Source: Coenobita brevimanus
Taxonomy: Eukaryota; Arthropoda; Malacostraca; Decapoda; Coenobitidae
Reading direction: 5' to 3'
Length of the DNA: 64,000 nt
NCBI GenBank assembly: GCA_032717465.1
Contig: CM064732.1
Location: 22,300,812 to 22,364,811 of the forward strand
How positions within the stretch are numbered: position 1 is the first letter of the stretch; each line of letters begins with the position of its first letter. The position numbers and the translations under genes are program-made. The notes under the pieces are model-generated. The model was not told the DNA's origin, did not search any database, and saw only the letters and a program-made list of their open reading frames with translations. This document shows, piece after piece, positions 35,558 through 47,559 of the stretch.

Positions 35558-35935
35558 ACATCAGTGTTCAAAACGATGTTACAGGGCTGAGGGGAAGGAT
35601 GTTTTCAGCCCAGTTATTTTTGTTTTGTTACCCCTTACTGTTTCAGTGCGTTGGCAGGCATGGTTGGTTGCGACAATAGCGAAATAGATGAGACTACTGC
35701 TCTCAGTGATGAAATAATACTGTAAGCTGAAGAATGGAATATGCTTGACTCACATCAGTGTTCAAGACGATGTTACAGGGGAAGGATATTTTCAGCCCAG
35801 TTATTTTGGTTTTGTTACTCCTTACTGTTTCAGTGCGTTGGCAGGCATGGTTGGTTGCAACATTAGCGAAATAGATGAGACTACTGCTCTCAGTGATGAA
35901 ATAATGCTGTAAGCTGAAGGATGGAATATGCTATC
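35558..35935. repeat. Tandem duplication, period 194 bp
   Basis: ACATCAGTGTTCAA begins at 35558 and 35752. Both units then share GATGTTACAGGG, TTTTCAGCCCAGTTATTT, GTTTCAGTGCGTTGGCAGG, GCGAAATAGATGAGACTACT and GCTGAAG-ATGGAATATGCT. They are highly similar, hence recent. Confidence 0.9.
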
Positions 35936-36334
35936 TTCTTTCGGAAATAGTAAATGAGAACAAGGGACCGAAAAAAGTAACATTTTAAAACAAGGTTTGT
36001 AACAGTGATAAGTCAAAAGTACACGAAGACACAAAATAATGCCGAAATCGGCAAGGATCATATCATTTAAATGAGGCATACTGAGTGTTTACAGTACGGT
36101 GCAGAGTTGGGAATCGGGAGGTTCTGACTGCACACTGTCGGGGGGCAACGGTAATGTTGTGACTGTTTACTGTCGGACGATGTAGATTGTTGAGATTTTC
36201 GCGAGAGAGAGAGAGAGAGAGAGAGAGAAACGACTGTAGTAATAACAATAACAGAGACAGAGATGAAGAAGGGAAGTGACTGAACGGGAGAAAGATGAAA
36301 AGGTCAGAAAATAAAATCAGCAACACAAAAGAGG

Positions 36335-36426
36335 AGATTAGTAATCGATTACTTTTCGATTACTCTTACCTTAAAATACCGACAGATATTATATGGGTAT
36401 ATTGGTAAAGTACAGTATAAGGTTGT

Positions 36427-36470
<44 letters not shown>

Positions 36471-36970
36471 AGCATTAAGTTAAAGAAAAAGATCCGCGAA
36501 AAGTGAAAACATTATTACCTGAAAATTAACCAGTAATCAGATCTGCTAAGCCATCCTCCGCACAGTCACACGACTCACACACTGCCACGCAGCTGGCAGC
36601 TGTGCAGTACACACCCACCACACTCTGCACAGTACACAGCAGTACACTGAAACTGCATGTACGAGTTTGTACAAGATTTGTCTTCTACAATGTCTGAGGC
36701 ACAGGCTTTTTATTCTGCTCGTACATACACGCTATTAATTCTCAGCTACCTCTTTTTTACATATAACTTTATGAATCAATGCGTTTATTATAAATGGATT
36801 AATATGTACTGGGTAAAATCCATTGAAATGAACGTGTCTATAATATATATTTATTGTGTAATTTATGCTGGGAGTAATCGTTTGGTAATCGATTACTGGG
36901 AACTATAATCGATTAGTGAAAAATTTGACCTTTGAATCGATTACAAGTAATAGATTATGCCCACCACTAG
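36335..36970. other. Region bracketed by AATCGATTAC motifs, possible hAT-type remnant
   Basis: GTAATCGATTAC-type motifs lie at about 36341-36365 and again at 36875-36950. The right edge, inverted, reads TAGTGGTGGGCATAATC, resembling hAT-type termini. No matching left terminus or 8-bp target duplication was found and no transposase is present. (CT)n lies at 36429-36470. Confidence 0.25.
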
Positions 36971-36971
36971 T

Positions 36972-36975
36972 GCTA

Positions 36976-37068
<93 letters not shown>

Positions 37069-37089
37069 TAGATAGACAGATAGATAAAG

Positions 37090-37122
<33 letters not shown>

Positions 37123-37142
37123 GATAGATAGACAGATTTAAG

Positions 37143-37193
<51 letters not shown>
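36972..37193. repeat. (TA)n, (GA)n, (GATA)n, (GA)n compound microsatellite
   Basis: TA to about 37031, GA to about 37066, GATA-like units to about 37133, then GA from about 37147 to 37193. Confidence 0.95.
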
Positions 37194-37194
<1 letters not shown>

Positions 37195-37447
37195 CATAAC
37201 TTTGGAAAAGGAATGATAAGGAAATTCTAATAAAAAAAAATTATGTCATCATATATTCAATCCGAGCCATTACGCAGCTGCACTTACTTGTGATCGTATG
37301 TGCAAATTATGAGGGAAACTATTCTCTCCCATAACTTTTTCCGAAACTGTAGGGTTGAGACTTGATTAAATTGTATGTTTATACGTTTCTTGCTTGGAAC
37401 TGCCTCATCTGCCATTTATCAAAATTAAGTCCTTTCCTCCCTGGACA

Positions 37448-37448
37448 C

Positions 37449-37483
<35 letters not shown>
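37448..37483. repeat. (CA)n array
   Basis: Pure CA/AC repeats. Confidence 0.95.
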
Positions 37484-37485
<2 letters not shown>

Positions 37486-37739
37486 GCAGGCAAAAACATT
37501 ATCGGTCCACCTTCTAAAGGCGGGCGGTAATAAGCCGAATAAAGAATTGAGATCAGACTGAGCAAATGAAAATACGAAGAGACAGTAAAAAGGGGATAAA
37601 AAAAAAAAAAAGGACAAATACATATGTATCTTGGATAAAGAGCAAGAGAAAAGGAAATATGAACAGTGAAGTTCAAGTAAGAATATGGACAGACGGAAGG
37701 AGAGGGGTGCAGAACACAAGAACAATTACCTTGAGTTAT

Positions 37740-39185
37740 TCGCGGTGGAACCTGACTGGCCTCTCGTAATGTTCCAAGAAAGGGTAAGGCAAGGAGGCAC
37801 GGGTGAGGCAGAGTTGCAGGGGCGAGGCAGAGGTGAGGAAGGAAAAATGTTGTGAAGCAGAAGATGAACAAGAAAGGAAGGTGTGAGGAGGGGACTTAGA
37901 CTTGGAACGGGAAGGCAGGGATACAACAGAGAGGGAGAGGTGATGCAGAGAGGGGATGAATGACTGGGCTGAGAAAGGTAATAGGGTGGTGAGGGAGGGA
38001 GAATGAGAGAGCCAGGGAAAAAGGAGGTAGAGAGTGATTTCATAGGAAGGCAGGGGCGAGAAGATGGAGCAAGGGAAAGAAAGAAAGGCAGGGGTGAGAC
38101 ACTGACGAGGCAAGTTTGTATTAGATGAATCAGGTAAGTAGGGGCGAGATTGGGAGGCAAGGGAGAGGAAAGCAGAAAGGCCTGAGATATGAAAGAAGGG
38201 GAGGGACAAAGACGAAGGGGTGAAGCAGGGTGGCCGGGGTAAGGAAGGGGAAGAGTGGTATGCAAATTAGAAAGAAGCGAAGAACAAAGGCAGAGCAGGG
38301 AGACATGAGTGAAACAGGAAGGTGGAGGTGAGGCAAAGTGAAGAATGGAAGCAAAGAGGCAACAGTGAGGCAGGGATGAGACAGGGAGGCAGGGATGATC
38401 AAGGTAGGAAGAAATGTGGCAAGAATGAAGCGACGAGCCAGGTGTGGAGCTGTGCTAAGTAGGCATAAGGCCGGCAGTGGTGGGGCAATGGTGAGGCAGT
38501 GATAATGCTTGTCAATTAATGGCGAGGCAATGCTGTAGGATTGTTGAGGAAATGATGAGGTACTGGTGAGGTAGTGGTGAAACAGTGATGTGGTGGTGGT
38601 AAGGCAGTGGTGAGTTAATGGTGAGGTAGTGATATGGGACTATTGAGGCAGTGTCGTGGTGAGGTAGTGATATGGGACTGTTGAGGCAGTGTCATGGTGA
38701 GGTAGTGATATGGCAGTGGTGAAACACTGGCAATGCTCAGGTGAGGTACGAGAAAGTGCTGAAGCAGTGAAGAAACAATGAAGTGGCATGGGAAATCGTG
38801 AGGCAGGAGTAAGAAAGTGATGGGGCAGTTTGGAGACAGTGATGAAGCAGAGAGCAATGGCGACGTAGAAAGGTGAGAGACGATTTCCAGGTTGACGTGA
38901 GTCAGTGGTGAGCGAGTAGTGAGGCAGTGGTGAGAGGGTGGTGAGATAGAGATGAGACAGTGGACAGAAAGTTGTGACCTAAAAAGGAAGCACTGGTGGG
39001 GTAAAGATGAAAGTCGGTGAGGGAGTGAGGTAATGGTGAGACTGAGGTGAGGCAGTGGTGGGGCAATGGAGAGGCAGTTGTGCGACAGTTGTGAAGCACT
39101 GGTGAGGCAGAAGCGGAGCAGTGTAGACGATAAGGTGAGGCAACGGTGAAGCAGTGGTGAGGCAGTGGTTGTGCAAGAGTGACGT
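37740..39185. repeat. GTGAGGCAGTGG-type minisatellite, 1.4 kb
   Basis: The left part (to about 38450) is G/A-rich with GAGGCAGGGATGAGGC-like units. The right part is a clearer array of 10-12 bp variants of GTGAGGCAGTGG, GTGAGGTAGTGG and GTGGGGCAATGG. The minus-strand ORFs rich in Pro/Leu/Ser/His are translations of this repeat. It resembles the repeat flanking the cold-shock ORF. Confidence 0.8.
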
Positions 39186-39422
39186 AAGGAGGAATCAGAG
39201 AATATAGCATAGATATTTTCATACGTTTTAAGTAATTAAAAATAAACCTAACTGCAGACATTTATACTGCTGATAACATACTTGAGGACATTACAGTGAT
39301 CAGATATGGACATAATGACAGACAAGACTAAATAACTTATTTCCCTGCGCCATGTCAGAGAAGCCAGGTACGTGGTATCCACTTTAACTTGGCCTAAATT
39401 CTCACCATGTTTCCTTTGGCGA

Positions 39423-40893
39423 TGAGTTTAAAAAAAGTAAGGAAGGAATTGATGGGAAGGATGGAAATGTTTGATGCAATGAAGAAAATCAAAATAGGTA
39501 AAGCCCCACGAACTGATGAAGTGTGTGTCTGAATGTTGAAATGCTGGTAAAAGATAGAACGGATATGTAAGATGTGTAGCTTGGCCTAGGAGGAACCGGA
39601 ATTCAGGTATAAATGTTTTCCTTTACAAAGGAAAATGAGGAAGAGAGCTGTGTATGAACCATAAGGCAATCTGTCTTCTCAGTGTAATAGTAAAAAATAT
39701 GTGACAGGATACTTGTCGGTAAAATTATGGATATAACTGAGGAATTAGTTGGGGAACAAGGCGCTTTACGGAGAGAAGAGGCTGTGTAGATCGAGTGTTC
39801 CTTTTCAGGTGCTAAGTGGAAAAGGAACAGCAGTTACATGCTGTCTTCAAAGATCTGGAAAAAGTATATGAAAGACTACATAGACAAGGAATGCGGAAAG
39901 TAATTAAAATGTATGGAATAGAGAGGAAGCTGCTGAATGCTGTGAAGAATATATAATTTGCCCCTAGGACTGCAGTACGTGTGAAGAAAGAACTAAATAG
40001 GTTCTTTGATTATACTGTTGAATTGGAAAAAGTATGTGTCATGTCTCCATGATTGTACATTTGTATAATTATATGGACGGAGTTGTAAGAGTGATACAAG
40101 GTAAGGCAGTGGACGCTGGAGTTTGGTGAGTGAGGGTAGGGTCTGGAAAGTGCCTCTGTTACTGTTTGCTGATGGTACTCTAACTATGTGAGGAAGAATG
40201 AGAGTTGCCAGGCATGGTGAATGAATTTGTGAGTGTACTGCATGTACGAAAAGAAATCTAAAAGTGACTGAAGCTGGGAGTAAAGCTATGGTCTTTGAGA
40301 GAAATGAAAGCACAAAATGCGCAGCAAGGAAATGGAGAATTTGTGTGCAATCAAGTGTTTGGATAATGTGTTGAGTATGGATGGAAGTTTAGAGGGTGAT
40401 GTGCATAAAAGGGTACAGTAGGAAAGAAAGGCTGCTGGTTCACTGAAGGCAGTGGTAAAGAACATAGAAGAAAGAATGGATGCATAAAAGTCTTGAAAGG
40501 ACATTAAGTCAACACTGAGGGTAGTGTAAATTAGTTTCTTAAGAAGAGCATGAATAGTTACATGATAATACAGACAAACAAGGAAGTGAAGGAGCCTTGT
40601 GATACTGATATAGATGTGACGGAGAGCGTTAAGAGAAATACTTTGAGATGATTTAACTATATGAAAAGGATGAAAAATGAAAGACTGAAACTACGAAGGT
40701 ATGTGTGTGATGTTTAGGAGGAGGTGGGGAGACGGAGACCGAGGATGAGATGTAGAGATGGACATGAGATATATTTCAGAGAGTTGGTGTGTGAGTTAAA
40801 GCGAGGAAAGTCAAATGGCACAGGACAGGGCGACATGGAGGCGATTTATTTGTGGCTACCCCTTACGGGTTCAAGGCGTCTGGGAATAGATAA
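39423..40893 (+). pseudogene. RTE-like LINE copy D, heavily decayed
   Basis: Readable in several frames: MKKIKIGKAP near 39490, a YKGK-like segment near 39640, EELVGEQGAL-like sequence (about 39735), CVMSP near 40035, an LLFADG-like degenerate catalytic box near 40160, and GRRRPRMRCRDG near 40730. It ends CAAGGCGTCTGGGAATAGATA (about 40873-40893) followed by degenerate GATA. It is the oldest-looking copy of the family. Confidence 0.75.
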
Positions 40894-40905
40894 TAGACAG
40901 GACAA

Positions 40906-41750
40906 GAGACTTACACTAGAATATGATGCTGGTAACGAAGAATTGCCCCTCCCACAAAAAAAAAAAAAAAAGGATGTAGAACCATAATATTCTCCTTATT
41001 CTACCAACGATGTATGTGAAATATGCTACAAAAGAAAAAAAATCTCCGCCAAGTAAAGTAACGATACGACGAGCTTCAGTAAACTCCATGTAAATACGAA
41101 TAAATGTGTCTAGTGTCCTTGCTACCTAGTTATGATGATCGTTCCTGTTTCCTGTGATCAGTTTCGAGTGTGTGTGGTTTTGACAACGAGCAATGCCCAA
41201 AACTTCATTTAAGTATTGGCTAAAAAGCTGTCTTCTCCGTTTAGTACTGATGCAGACGGACAATTTTATTTAGTTTATGGGAGACTTTTCGTCCCGAAGG
41301 GATTTAGGAAAGCTCTGTCGAACTCTTCAAGTTCGAAAAACCACTCCTAAGCTGCTTAAAATCGTTTGGAGAGGAAGACTAAATTGTATTGTTAGTGACT
41401 TCATCAAAGTTAAATGCTCTACCACATGGCACAACAGATTTAGAAATGTTACTTACACAGGGTAAGCGGTGTTCTGAATCCAATGGAAAAATGGGTCTTT
41501 CTTTCAGGTGATTTTTAACCTGTACCATGCTAGCGTCGTAGATCTACGTCCCTTTCAAAAACGCCGGTGATGTACATCTACATCCTGTAGCACTGAAAAG
41601 TCATTGCAAGAAACTGAAGTAAAATGGAAGGTAATACTGTAACTCGCTAATTTCAGACATTTCTCCACTACGCCTACAACACAGATTTATGAGCATGGGA
41701 GGCAAGTGAGTCTTCTTAGGATAACAGCTGCTCTGCTCTATCTGTAACCT
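40906..41750. other. No gene recognised
   Basis: Includes an A-run (40957-40972) and an imperfect dyad GTAGATCTACGTCC / ATGTACATCTACATCC (about 41536-41588). Near the right edge, GATTTCAGAGGTCGAGTGGCACC (about 41756) matches the repeat found after the next LINE. Confidence 0.5.
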
Positions 41751-41754
41751 TGAA

Positions 41755-43403
41755 GATTTCAGAGGTCGAGTGGCACCATCACTGCCATCACTGGCCTCAA
41801 TACTAACATGGCATATGGGCCTGATGGAGTCCCTCCTGTTGTTTTCAAGAACTGCGCTTCTGTGCTTACACCCTGCCTAGGCAAACTCTTTCGCCTTTGT
41901 CTATCAACTCATACCTTTCCTTCTTGCTGGAAGTTTGCTCTCATTCAGCCAGTCCCAAAGAAGGGTGACCATTCCCAACCCTCTAACTATCGTCCAATTG
42001 CTTTAACATCCTGTATCTTAAAAGCTTTCGAGTCAATTCTTAATAGAAAATTTTTAAAGCACCTTTCCTATCATAAACTTCTTTCTGATCGTCAGTATGG
42101 GTTCTGTCAGGGACGCTCCACTGGCGATCTTCTCACATACCTTTCAGACTCCTGGTCATCCTCCTTTTGGGACTTTGGCGAAAGCTTTGCCATTGCACTT
42201 GACATCTCAAAGGCTTTCGATCGAGTCTGGCATAAATATTTAATTTCCAAACTACCCTCTTACGGTTTCTATCCTTCTATCTGTGCCTTCATCTCTAGCT
42301 TCCTTTCTGGTCGCTCTATAGCCGCTGTTGTAGACGGCCATCGTTCTTCTCCTAGATCTATCAACAGTGGTGTTCCTCAGGGCTCTGTCTTATCACCAAC
42401 TCTCTTCCATTTATTCATCAATGACCTTCTAAGCTGTACATCTAACCCTATCCACTCATATGCTGATGACTCCACCCTTCACCTATCCATTCGGTTCCCG
42501 CAACGTTCATCTCAGCAGTTACTTCAACAAACAAGGGACGAGGCTATGGCACACCTAATGTCTGACTTGGTTCGTATCTCTGACTGGGGTAAAAATAATC
42601 TGGTTGTTTTTATTGCTTCAAAGACTCAGTTTTTACACCTATCAACCCGACAAAATCTTCCACATGTATACCCACTAATGTTTAATAATATTCAGCTTAA
42701 TCCTGCATCATCCTTGAACATGCTTGGGGTTTCATTTACTCGGGACTTATCTTGGAAAGATCATATTACATCTCTTGTAAAATCTGCTTCCAAGAGATTA
42801 GGTGTGCTACACCGACTCCGTTCCTTCTTTACCCCTGCACAATTGTTGACTCTATACACGGGTTTTATCCACCCCTGTGTGGAGTACAACTCTCATGTGT
42901 GGGGAGGCTCCCCACATACAGCTCTTCTCAACAGAGTGGAGTCAAAGGCTTTTCATCTCATTAACTCTCCTCCTCTTACTGACTACCTTCAACCTCTGTC
43001 TCTTCGTCGCACTGTTGCATCTTTATCTCTTTTCTATCGCTACTTCAATGGTCACTGCTCCTCTGAACTGTCTGCATGCATTCCTCCTCCTCTATGACGG
43101 GCGCCTTGCACCCGTCTAGCAGCAAACTCTCATCCCTTTTCTGTCCAACTCTCTAATGCAGGAGTTAACCGTTACTCCCAGTCTTTCATTTATGCAACAA
43201 GTCAACTCTGGAACTGTCCCCCTCTGTCTGTATTTCCTGCTTCCTATGATCTCCGTTCTTTTCAAACACAGTGTGTCCAGGCATCTCGAAATGATCGGAT
43301 CTTGAAATTGGCTCTCTCTTGTATTTTGTTTTTCTCTTGGAAGGAACAATAATTGCGGGCTCATGGCCTTTGGTTCCTTCTTCCTTGCATAAAGAAAAAA
43401 AAA
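41755..43403 (+). mobile_element. Jockey/CR1-like LINE, 5'-truncated
   Basis: Only RT and C-terminal sequence remain, ending in an A-run after CCTTGCATAAAG. It is distinct from both the I-like and the GATA-tailed families. No RNase H is seen. Repeats related to 43411-43887 lie on both sides. Confidence 0.75.
41808..43352 (+). pseudogene. Jockey/CR1-like reverse transcriptase with one in-frame stop
   Basis: RT motifs in order: AYGPDGVPPVVFK, PVPKKGDHSQPSNYRPI, YGFCQGRSTGDLL, ALDISKAFDRVWH, NSGVPQGSVLSPTLFHLFIND and the catalytic SYADDSTLH. Then LGVSFTRDLSWKDHI, and a C-terminal block with TSQLWN and VFPASYDLRSFQTQ. The only defect after the truncated start is TGA at 43095-43097; the same frame then continues to TAA at 43350-43352. 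The endonuclease is missing. Confidence 0.85.
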
Positions 43404-43410
43404 CTGACAT

Positions 43411-43887
43411 GATTCGACCTACTTTCTGGCTTTGTTGATTACTTTTATTACTGCCAGGGATCTAATATTGACATATTAAGCCCATTCACCCACACACAAA
43501 AAAAGTCCAAAATCGGTTCGGAAGCTCACAGACGCTCTGCTCTCTCAGTAGCCACGAAGAGGTAGAATGGCTTCAACCTTACTCGATTCAATCAAATTCT
43601 AGCTTTGGTGATTACTTTTTTTTTTAGTGCCAGGGATCTTATATTGATGTATTCAGCCCATTTAGTCAGACTAAAAAAAAAAAAATCCAAAATCTGTTCA
43701 CAAGCTCAGTCGTTCTGTTCTCTCAGTAAACTCAAAGATTTCAGAGGTAGAGTGGCACCAACCTGACTCGATTCAACAACTTTCTGGCTTTAGTGATTAC
43801 TTTTATTAGTGCCATGGATCTTATATGAATTTAGTTAGCTCATTCAGCCAGAAAAAAAAAAAAAAATCCACAATCGGCCAGCATTGA
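43411..43887. repeat. Tandem repeat, about 173-186 bp period, 2.6 copies
   Basis: Units start near 43411, 43584 and 43770. Each runs GATTC..., CTTTCTGGCTTTRGTGATTAC, GTGCCAGGGATCTTATATTGA, CATTCAGCCA, an A-run, TCCAAAATCGGTTC and AGGTAGARTGGCWYCAACC. A partial unit precedes the LINE at about 41717-41784. Confidence 0.85.
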
Positions 43888-44376
43888 GGGGTATCATTTT
43901 TTTTTCTTTTAATGGAGAAAATACATCTATTTCTAGTGTTGGATTTGCATTTTCCGAACATGTGTAGCACATACTCTGATACCTCACCGTTATTCACAAG
44001 AGATGATAGAATCGATTACCCTTCATATTCACTGGAAAGTATGAAGTAAGCAAATAATTTACCTAAGATCCATATGTATTTAAAGTCTTGTTCAGCGCAA
44101 TATATGCTCATTATTGTAAAAGTAGTTGATGTATCTGTATCTTAGCCATTTCTTAAATGTAGTCCAGAACTGGGCCATCGGAGAGGTAAAATGGAAACAA
44201 AATTTTACTCTTATAAATAGTGACCAACTGCGATCAAGAAATGGTGCCTATTATTAGAGTAGTGCATGTGAAAATCGGGAAGTTCCGTTCGAAGTTGGTT
44301 TTTGTTACAGTCTGTAAATGTACGTCAAGTGGGGTTGGTGGAGGATTAGTGCCCCTCCCTGTAAAACAATTAACTC
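43888..44376. other. No gene recognised
   Basis: AT-rich spacer without a credible ORF. Confidence 0.55.
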
Positions 44377-44440
44377 TAAGCCCTTGGCCACCCTGTCTGG
44401 GATACATGGCGTCTGGCAATGAATGAATGAATGAATGAAC
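44377..44440 (+). mobile_element. RTE-like LINE 3' end G with (GAAT)n tail
   Basis: CTTGGCCACCC...CATGGCGTCTGGCAATGAATGAATGAATG: the last roughly 35 bp of the family 3' end, followed by a GAAT rather than a GATA tail. Only this short 3' end is recognisable. Confidence 0.6.
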
Positions 44441-44517
44441 TGTAAATGTCATCAGTATGAAATTACAAGGTACGAATTATCCAAACGCATAAAGAAATGC
44501 TACCAGCACTATCTTAA

Positions 44518-46374
44518 CCCCTAAACCGTGGGGTTGTTTTGGCTCGACTTGCGTGTCCCGCGGACATATTCGCACTCCGACAGACTCTCTAAAAATATTT
44601 GCCAAAAATCAGTTATTAGTCCTAGAATATTATAATTAAATATGCTTATGGCACATGCCTTTAGCTTTCTCCTGGGATGTTTATTGTGCCTTCGTCGAGT
44701 ACCGTAGGACTTGTGGAGACTTCTGAAGTTGAGTAACGAAGTCTCCACTTTACACTTCCCGACATCCCGTAATATGATTACCAGAGCCTGATATTATCAC
44801 TAGAAACACTATTCTATGATTTTCAAATAGTTTGGAATCCATACTCCAAAAAAATACACTGTGAAAGCAATGAAAATTATGAGCGCATATGACCTTTCCA
44901 CTTGCGCTTGTTCACCCCCTGGTATTCTGTCATTTATTATTCATAAAAACACTCACACTTTATATTTCTATTACTATAAAATATATATATATATATATCT
45001 ACAGTCTTTATCTATAAGTTTCCTTCAGTAATAGTAGTTTATTGTCACTGTAGGCATTCAATTTCTCTTTCAGTAAAATACGTAGCATTCACTTTCTCGT
45101 CCTGTACAGTATACTAGCGTTGAGAGCGAATCTGTCACTTTCACTTCCACTTTCATAACTCATAGTATTCATACATGCTAGATTGAAACTTTCATTTTCA
45201 TTACTGCTAATATATATACTCGTATTCTTATATTACTACTCATTACATTTCTATTTACATTCTCTATTTTATTTACATTATTTACATTTCTATTTTATTT
45301 ACACTGTGTTATGCACTGTCACTTGCAGTAACTTATAAAACTATTTTCCACTGTTCACTTATATTTACATTCACTACTTTCACTTGCTGTTTACACATTA
45401 TTTACACATTATTTACATTTCCACTTGCACTGTTTTAGTCACCAGAAAGATCGCAGTCACTGTCCATCATTTTCATTGATAAATTAGCCAGTTCATGTCA
45501 CTGTCCATCATTTTCATTGATAAATTAGCCAGTTCATCTTCCACAGCAGTCACTTAGCCCTTTACCCCTTTCCACACGAGGTTTAGTAGGGGTAGAGGTC
45601 ACAGGGCCCTTTGCATGGGGCTAAAAAGCGGCGGAATTGGACAGGCGAGAATCCGACCTGGTTTCACCTTGAAAGACGACAGTAAACTGAATGCTGTGGT
45701 GACCTAGGGGGAGTGCAATGCTGCCAATGTCAGCATGGTGACAGCTGCTAATATATACGCTATGAAATGATGGACAGGAAATCTAGACAATACATAATAA
45801 ATTAGGTAGTTCCAGGTGAATGTAAATATCACTTAGGCTTCTCCCTTCCTTTCTTATATATATTTTTATTACGAGAATGGATTATACGGCATATTTCAAG
45901 GGGAAATAAACAGCAAAAATTAGCGAACGAGTGCACGTGAGGTGTTGTCAGGTGATAATTAGCCAATTCCAGGTGTACAGCACTATCACTTACCTTATTT
46001 CTTTTTCGTATATATTATTTGGTATAAGAATAGGGCATTGGGCTTATTTCAATGGATGAAATCAGTGGAAAATTCTGGGGAAGATTTACTTAGCGCAGCG
46101 TGGCTGGGCAGGCGAGAGGAGAGGGTAAGGGAGGGGAGGTAGGGAGAGGAGTCAAGAACAGGGAGAAATGGCTACTTTGTCAACAATGGATGGGAGTACA
46201 GATGAGATTAGGAGTGCTAACCAGTGTTGGACATTGGCAGTACTGATAGATGATACAAGCCACCACTTGAAAGCCCGGGCGAATTCAAAATAACACAGAA
46301 TTACAAAAGTGACGCCCCGTGGTATGATCCCTTGCTCCCAAGCATCACGAAAGTGATGCCCTGCAGTTAAGGGG
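44518..46374 (-). mobile_element. piggyBac-like non-autonomous element, internal deletion derivative
   Basis: TTAA duplications lie at 44514-44517 and 46375-46378. The left TIR is CCCCTAAACCGTGGGG; the right TIR inverted is CCCCTTAACTGCAGGG. It matches, in reverse, both ends of the full element at 57702-61530: 44518-45440 corresponds to 60605-61530 and 45440-46374 to 57702-58575. The whole transposase between about codon 9 and the stop is gone. It should be mobilisable in trans if an active transposase exists. Confidence 0.88.
45435..45470 (-). pseudogene. Eleven-codon remnant of the deleted piggyBac transposase
   Basis: ATGATGGACAGTGAC and a few codons correspond to the transposase start at 58558. 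The frame then meets TAA and the transposase 3' UTR start (AAACAGTGCAAG, compare 60609). The junction lies near a TTTC present at both original breakpoints. A perfect 41-bp tandem duplication (45456-45496 and 45497-45537) overlaps the start codons. Confidence 0.75.
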
Positions 46375-46446
46375 TTAAGACATGGGACAGTACAAGCTTG
46401 ACTCATTCCTGTAAAGATACGATTAGGTAAAGAACAGTTAGGTAAA

Positions 46447-46470
46447 CACACACACACACACACACACACA

Positions 46471-46515
<45 letters not shown>
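46447..46515. repeat. (CA)n array
   Basis: CA repeats with a single GA interruption. Confidence 0.95.
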
Positions 46516-46517
<2 letters not shown>

Positions 46518-46519
46518 TC

Positions 46520-46919
46520 AACAGGCAAGGCGATAGTTTCACAAATGCTCTGCATGCACCTCGACACCACAGACAAGCAGGGAAACTATTAAATGTCAAT
46601 ATGGATATTTGAGGTTAGTGATACTGATGTTGAAAACAATAATGATCATATTAATGATACACGTGTAATGATATTTTAAAATCAATTGTGCCTTGCCATT
46701 TGTTTATTAGTCATTTCATAAAATGATAAACCAAATTTGCACTGTCTGGAACATCACTAAATTTTGTAACAATACAGTAATAGTGAAACTTAACATGTCA
46801 TAACACCGGTGCTACAGGTATTCTCACATCGTTATGAGTAGTGCTATGGTGTTTGTTGTATGTGTGTTGACGGTGCATTGCTGGTATGCCATATGAAGCT
46901 GTTTTATAAGCTTACATTA
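46520..46919. other. No gene recognised
   Basis: AT-rich spacer to the next TTAA-type terminus. Confidence 0.5.
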
Positions 46920-47559
46920 TTAACCCCTCTGCCCACGATGACGTGTTTGTCGTCATTTGGGCATATCTGCGACTATACTTGATGACGTTGTTTGTCATCA
47001 TTTAAGCATAAAAACCTTCATCAGAGAAAAAGTTTTCAGTCGATCGGTGTCATTTTTGGAGGCGTCATAGTTCCCACGCTTCTCATCATAAGTAATGACT
47101 TGGCAACCTCGGGGCCTGAGACATGCAGCAGCCCAGACAGGTTGGTTAGTTCCACATCAGCTGTCAAGGGAGATGGTATCGTGCGGCTGGACATTTAAAT
47201 CATACTCAGGATGCGTATAATATTTCACTATATCTATAGTCCTTGTATTTAATTTTTGGGCACTATTGTAATTAGATATGATGTTTGCAATAGGGAATTA
47301 GGTTTTTGTGAATCATTCCTGATCATTATCAGCCATTGATCCAACAAAGATTGCACTAGGCCTACCCTGTTTTCCGGCGTGTCCCAACAACTACACTCCC
47401 TCTACCCTGCACCCAATGTGAGTATTCAGCCACTGAACAATAGTGACAGTGAAGCAGGTGAATATAGCGCACAGTAGCTAGTGAGGAAGGATATGGTGAA
47501 ACGTTTAGCAGGAGGAGGCAGGAAACCACTTGACGACACGGCGTTGTCTATCTATCTAT

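Noticed and set aside
37405..39261. Pro/Ser/His-rich minus-strand ORFs that resemble secreted proteins
   Set aside because: They are translations of the GTGAGGCAGTGG minisatellite.
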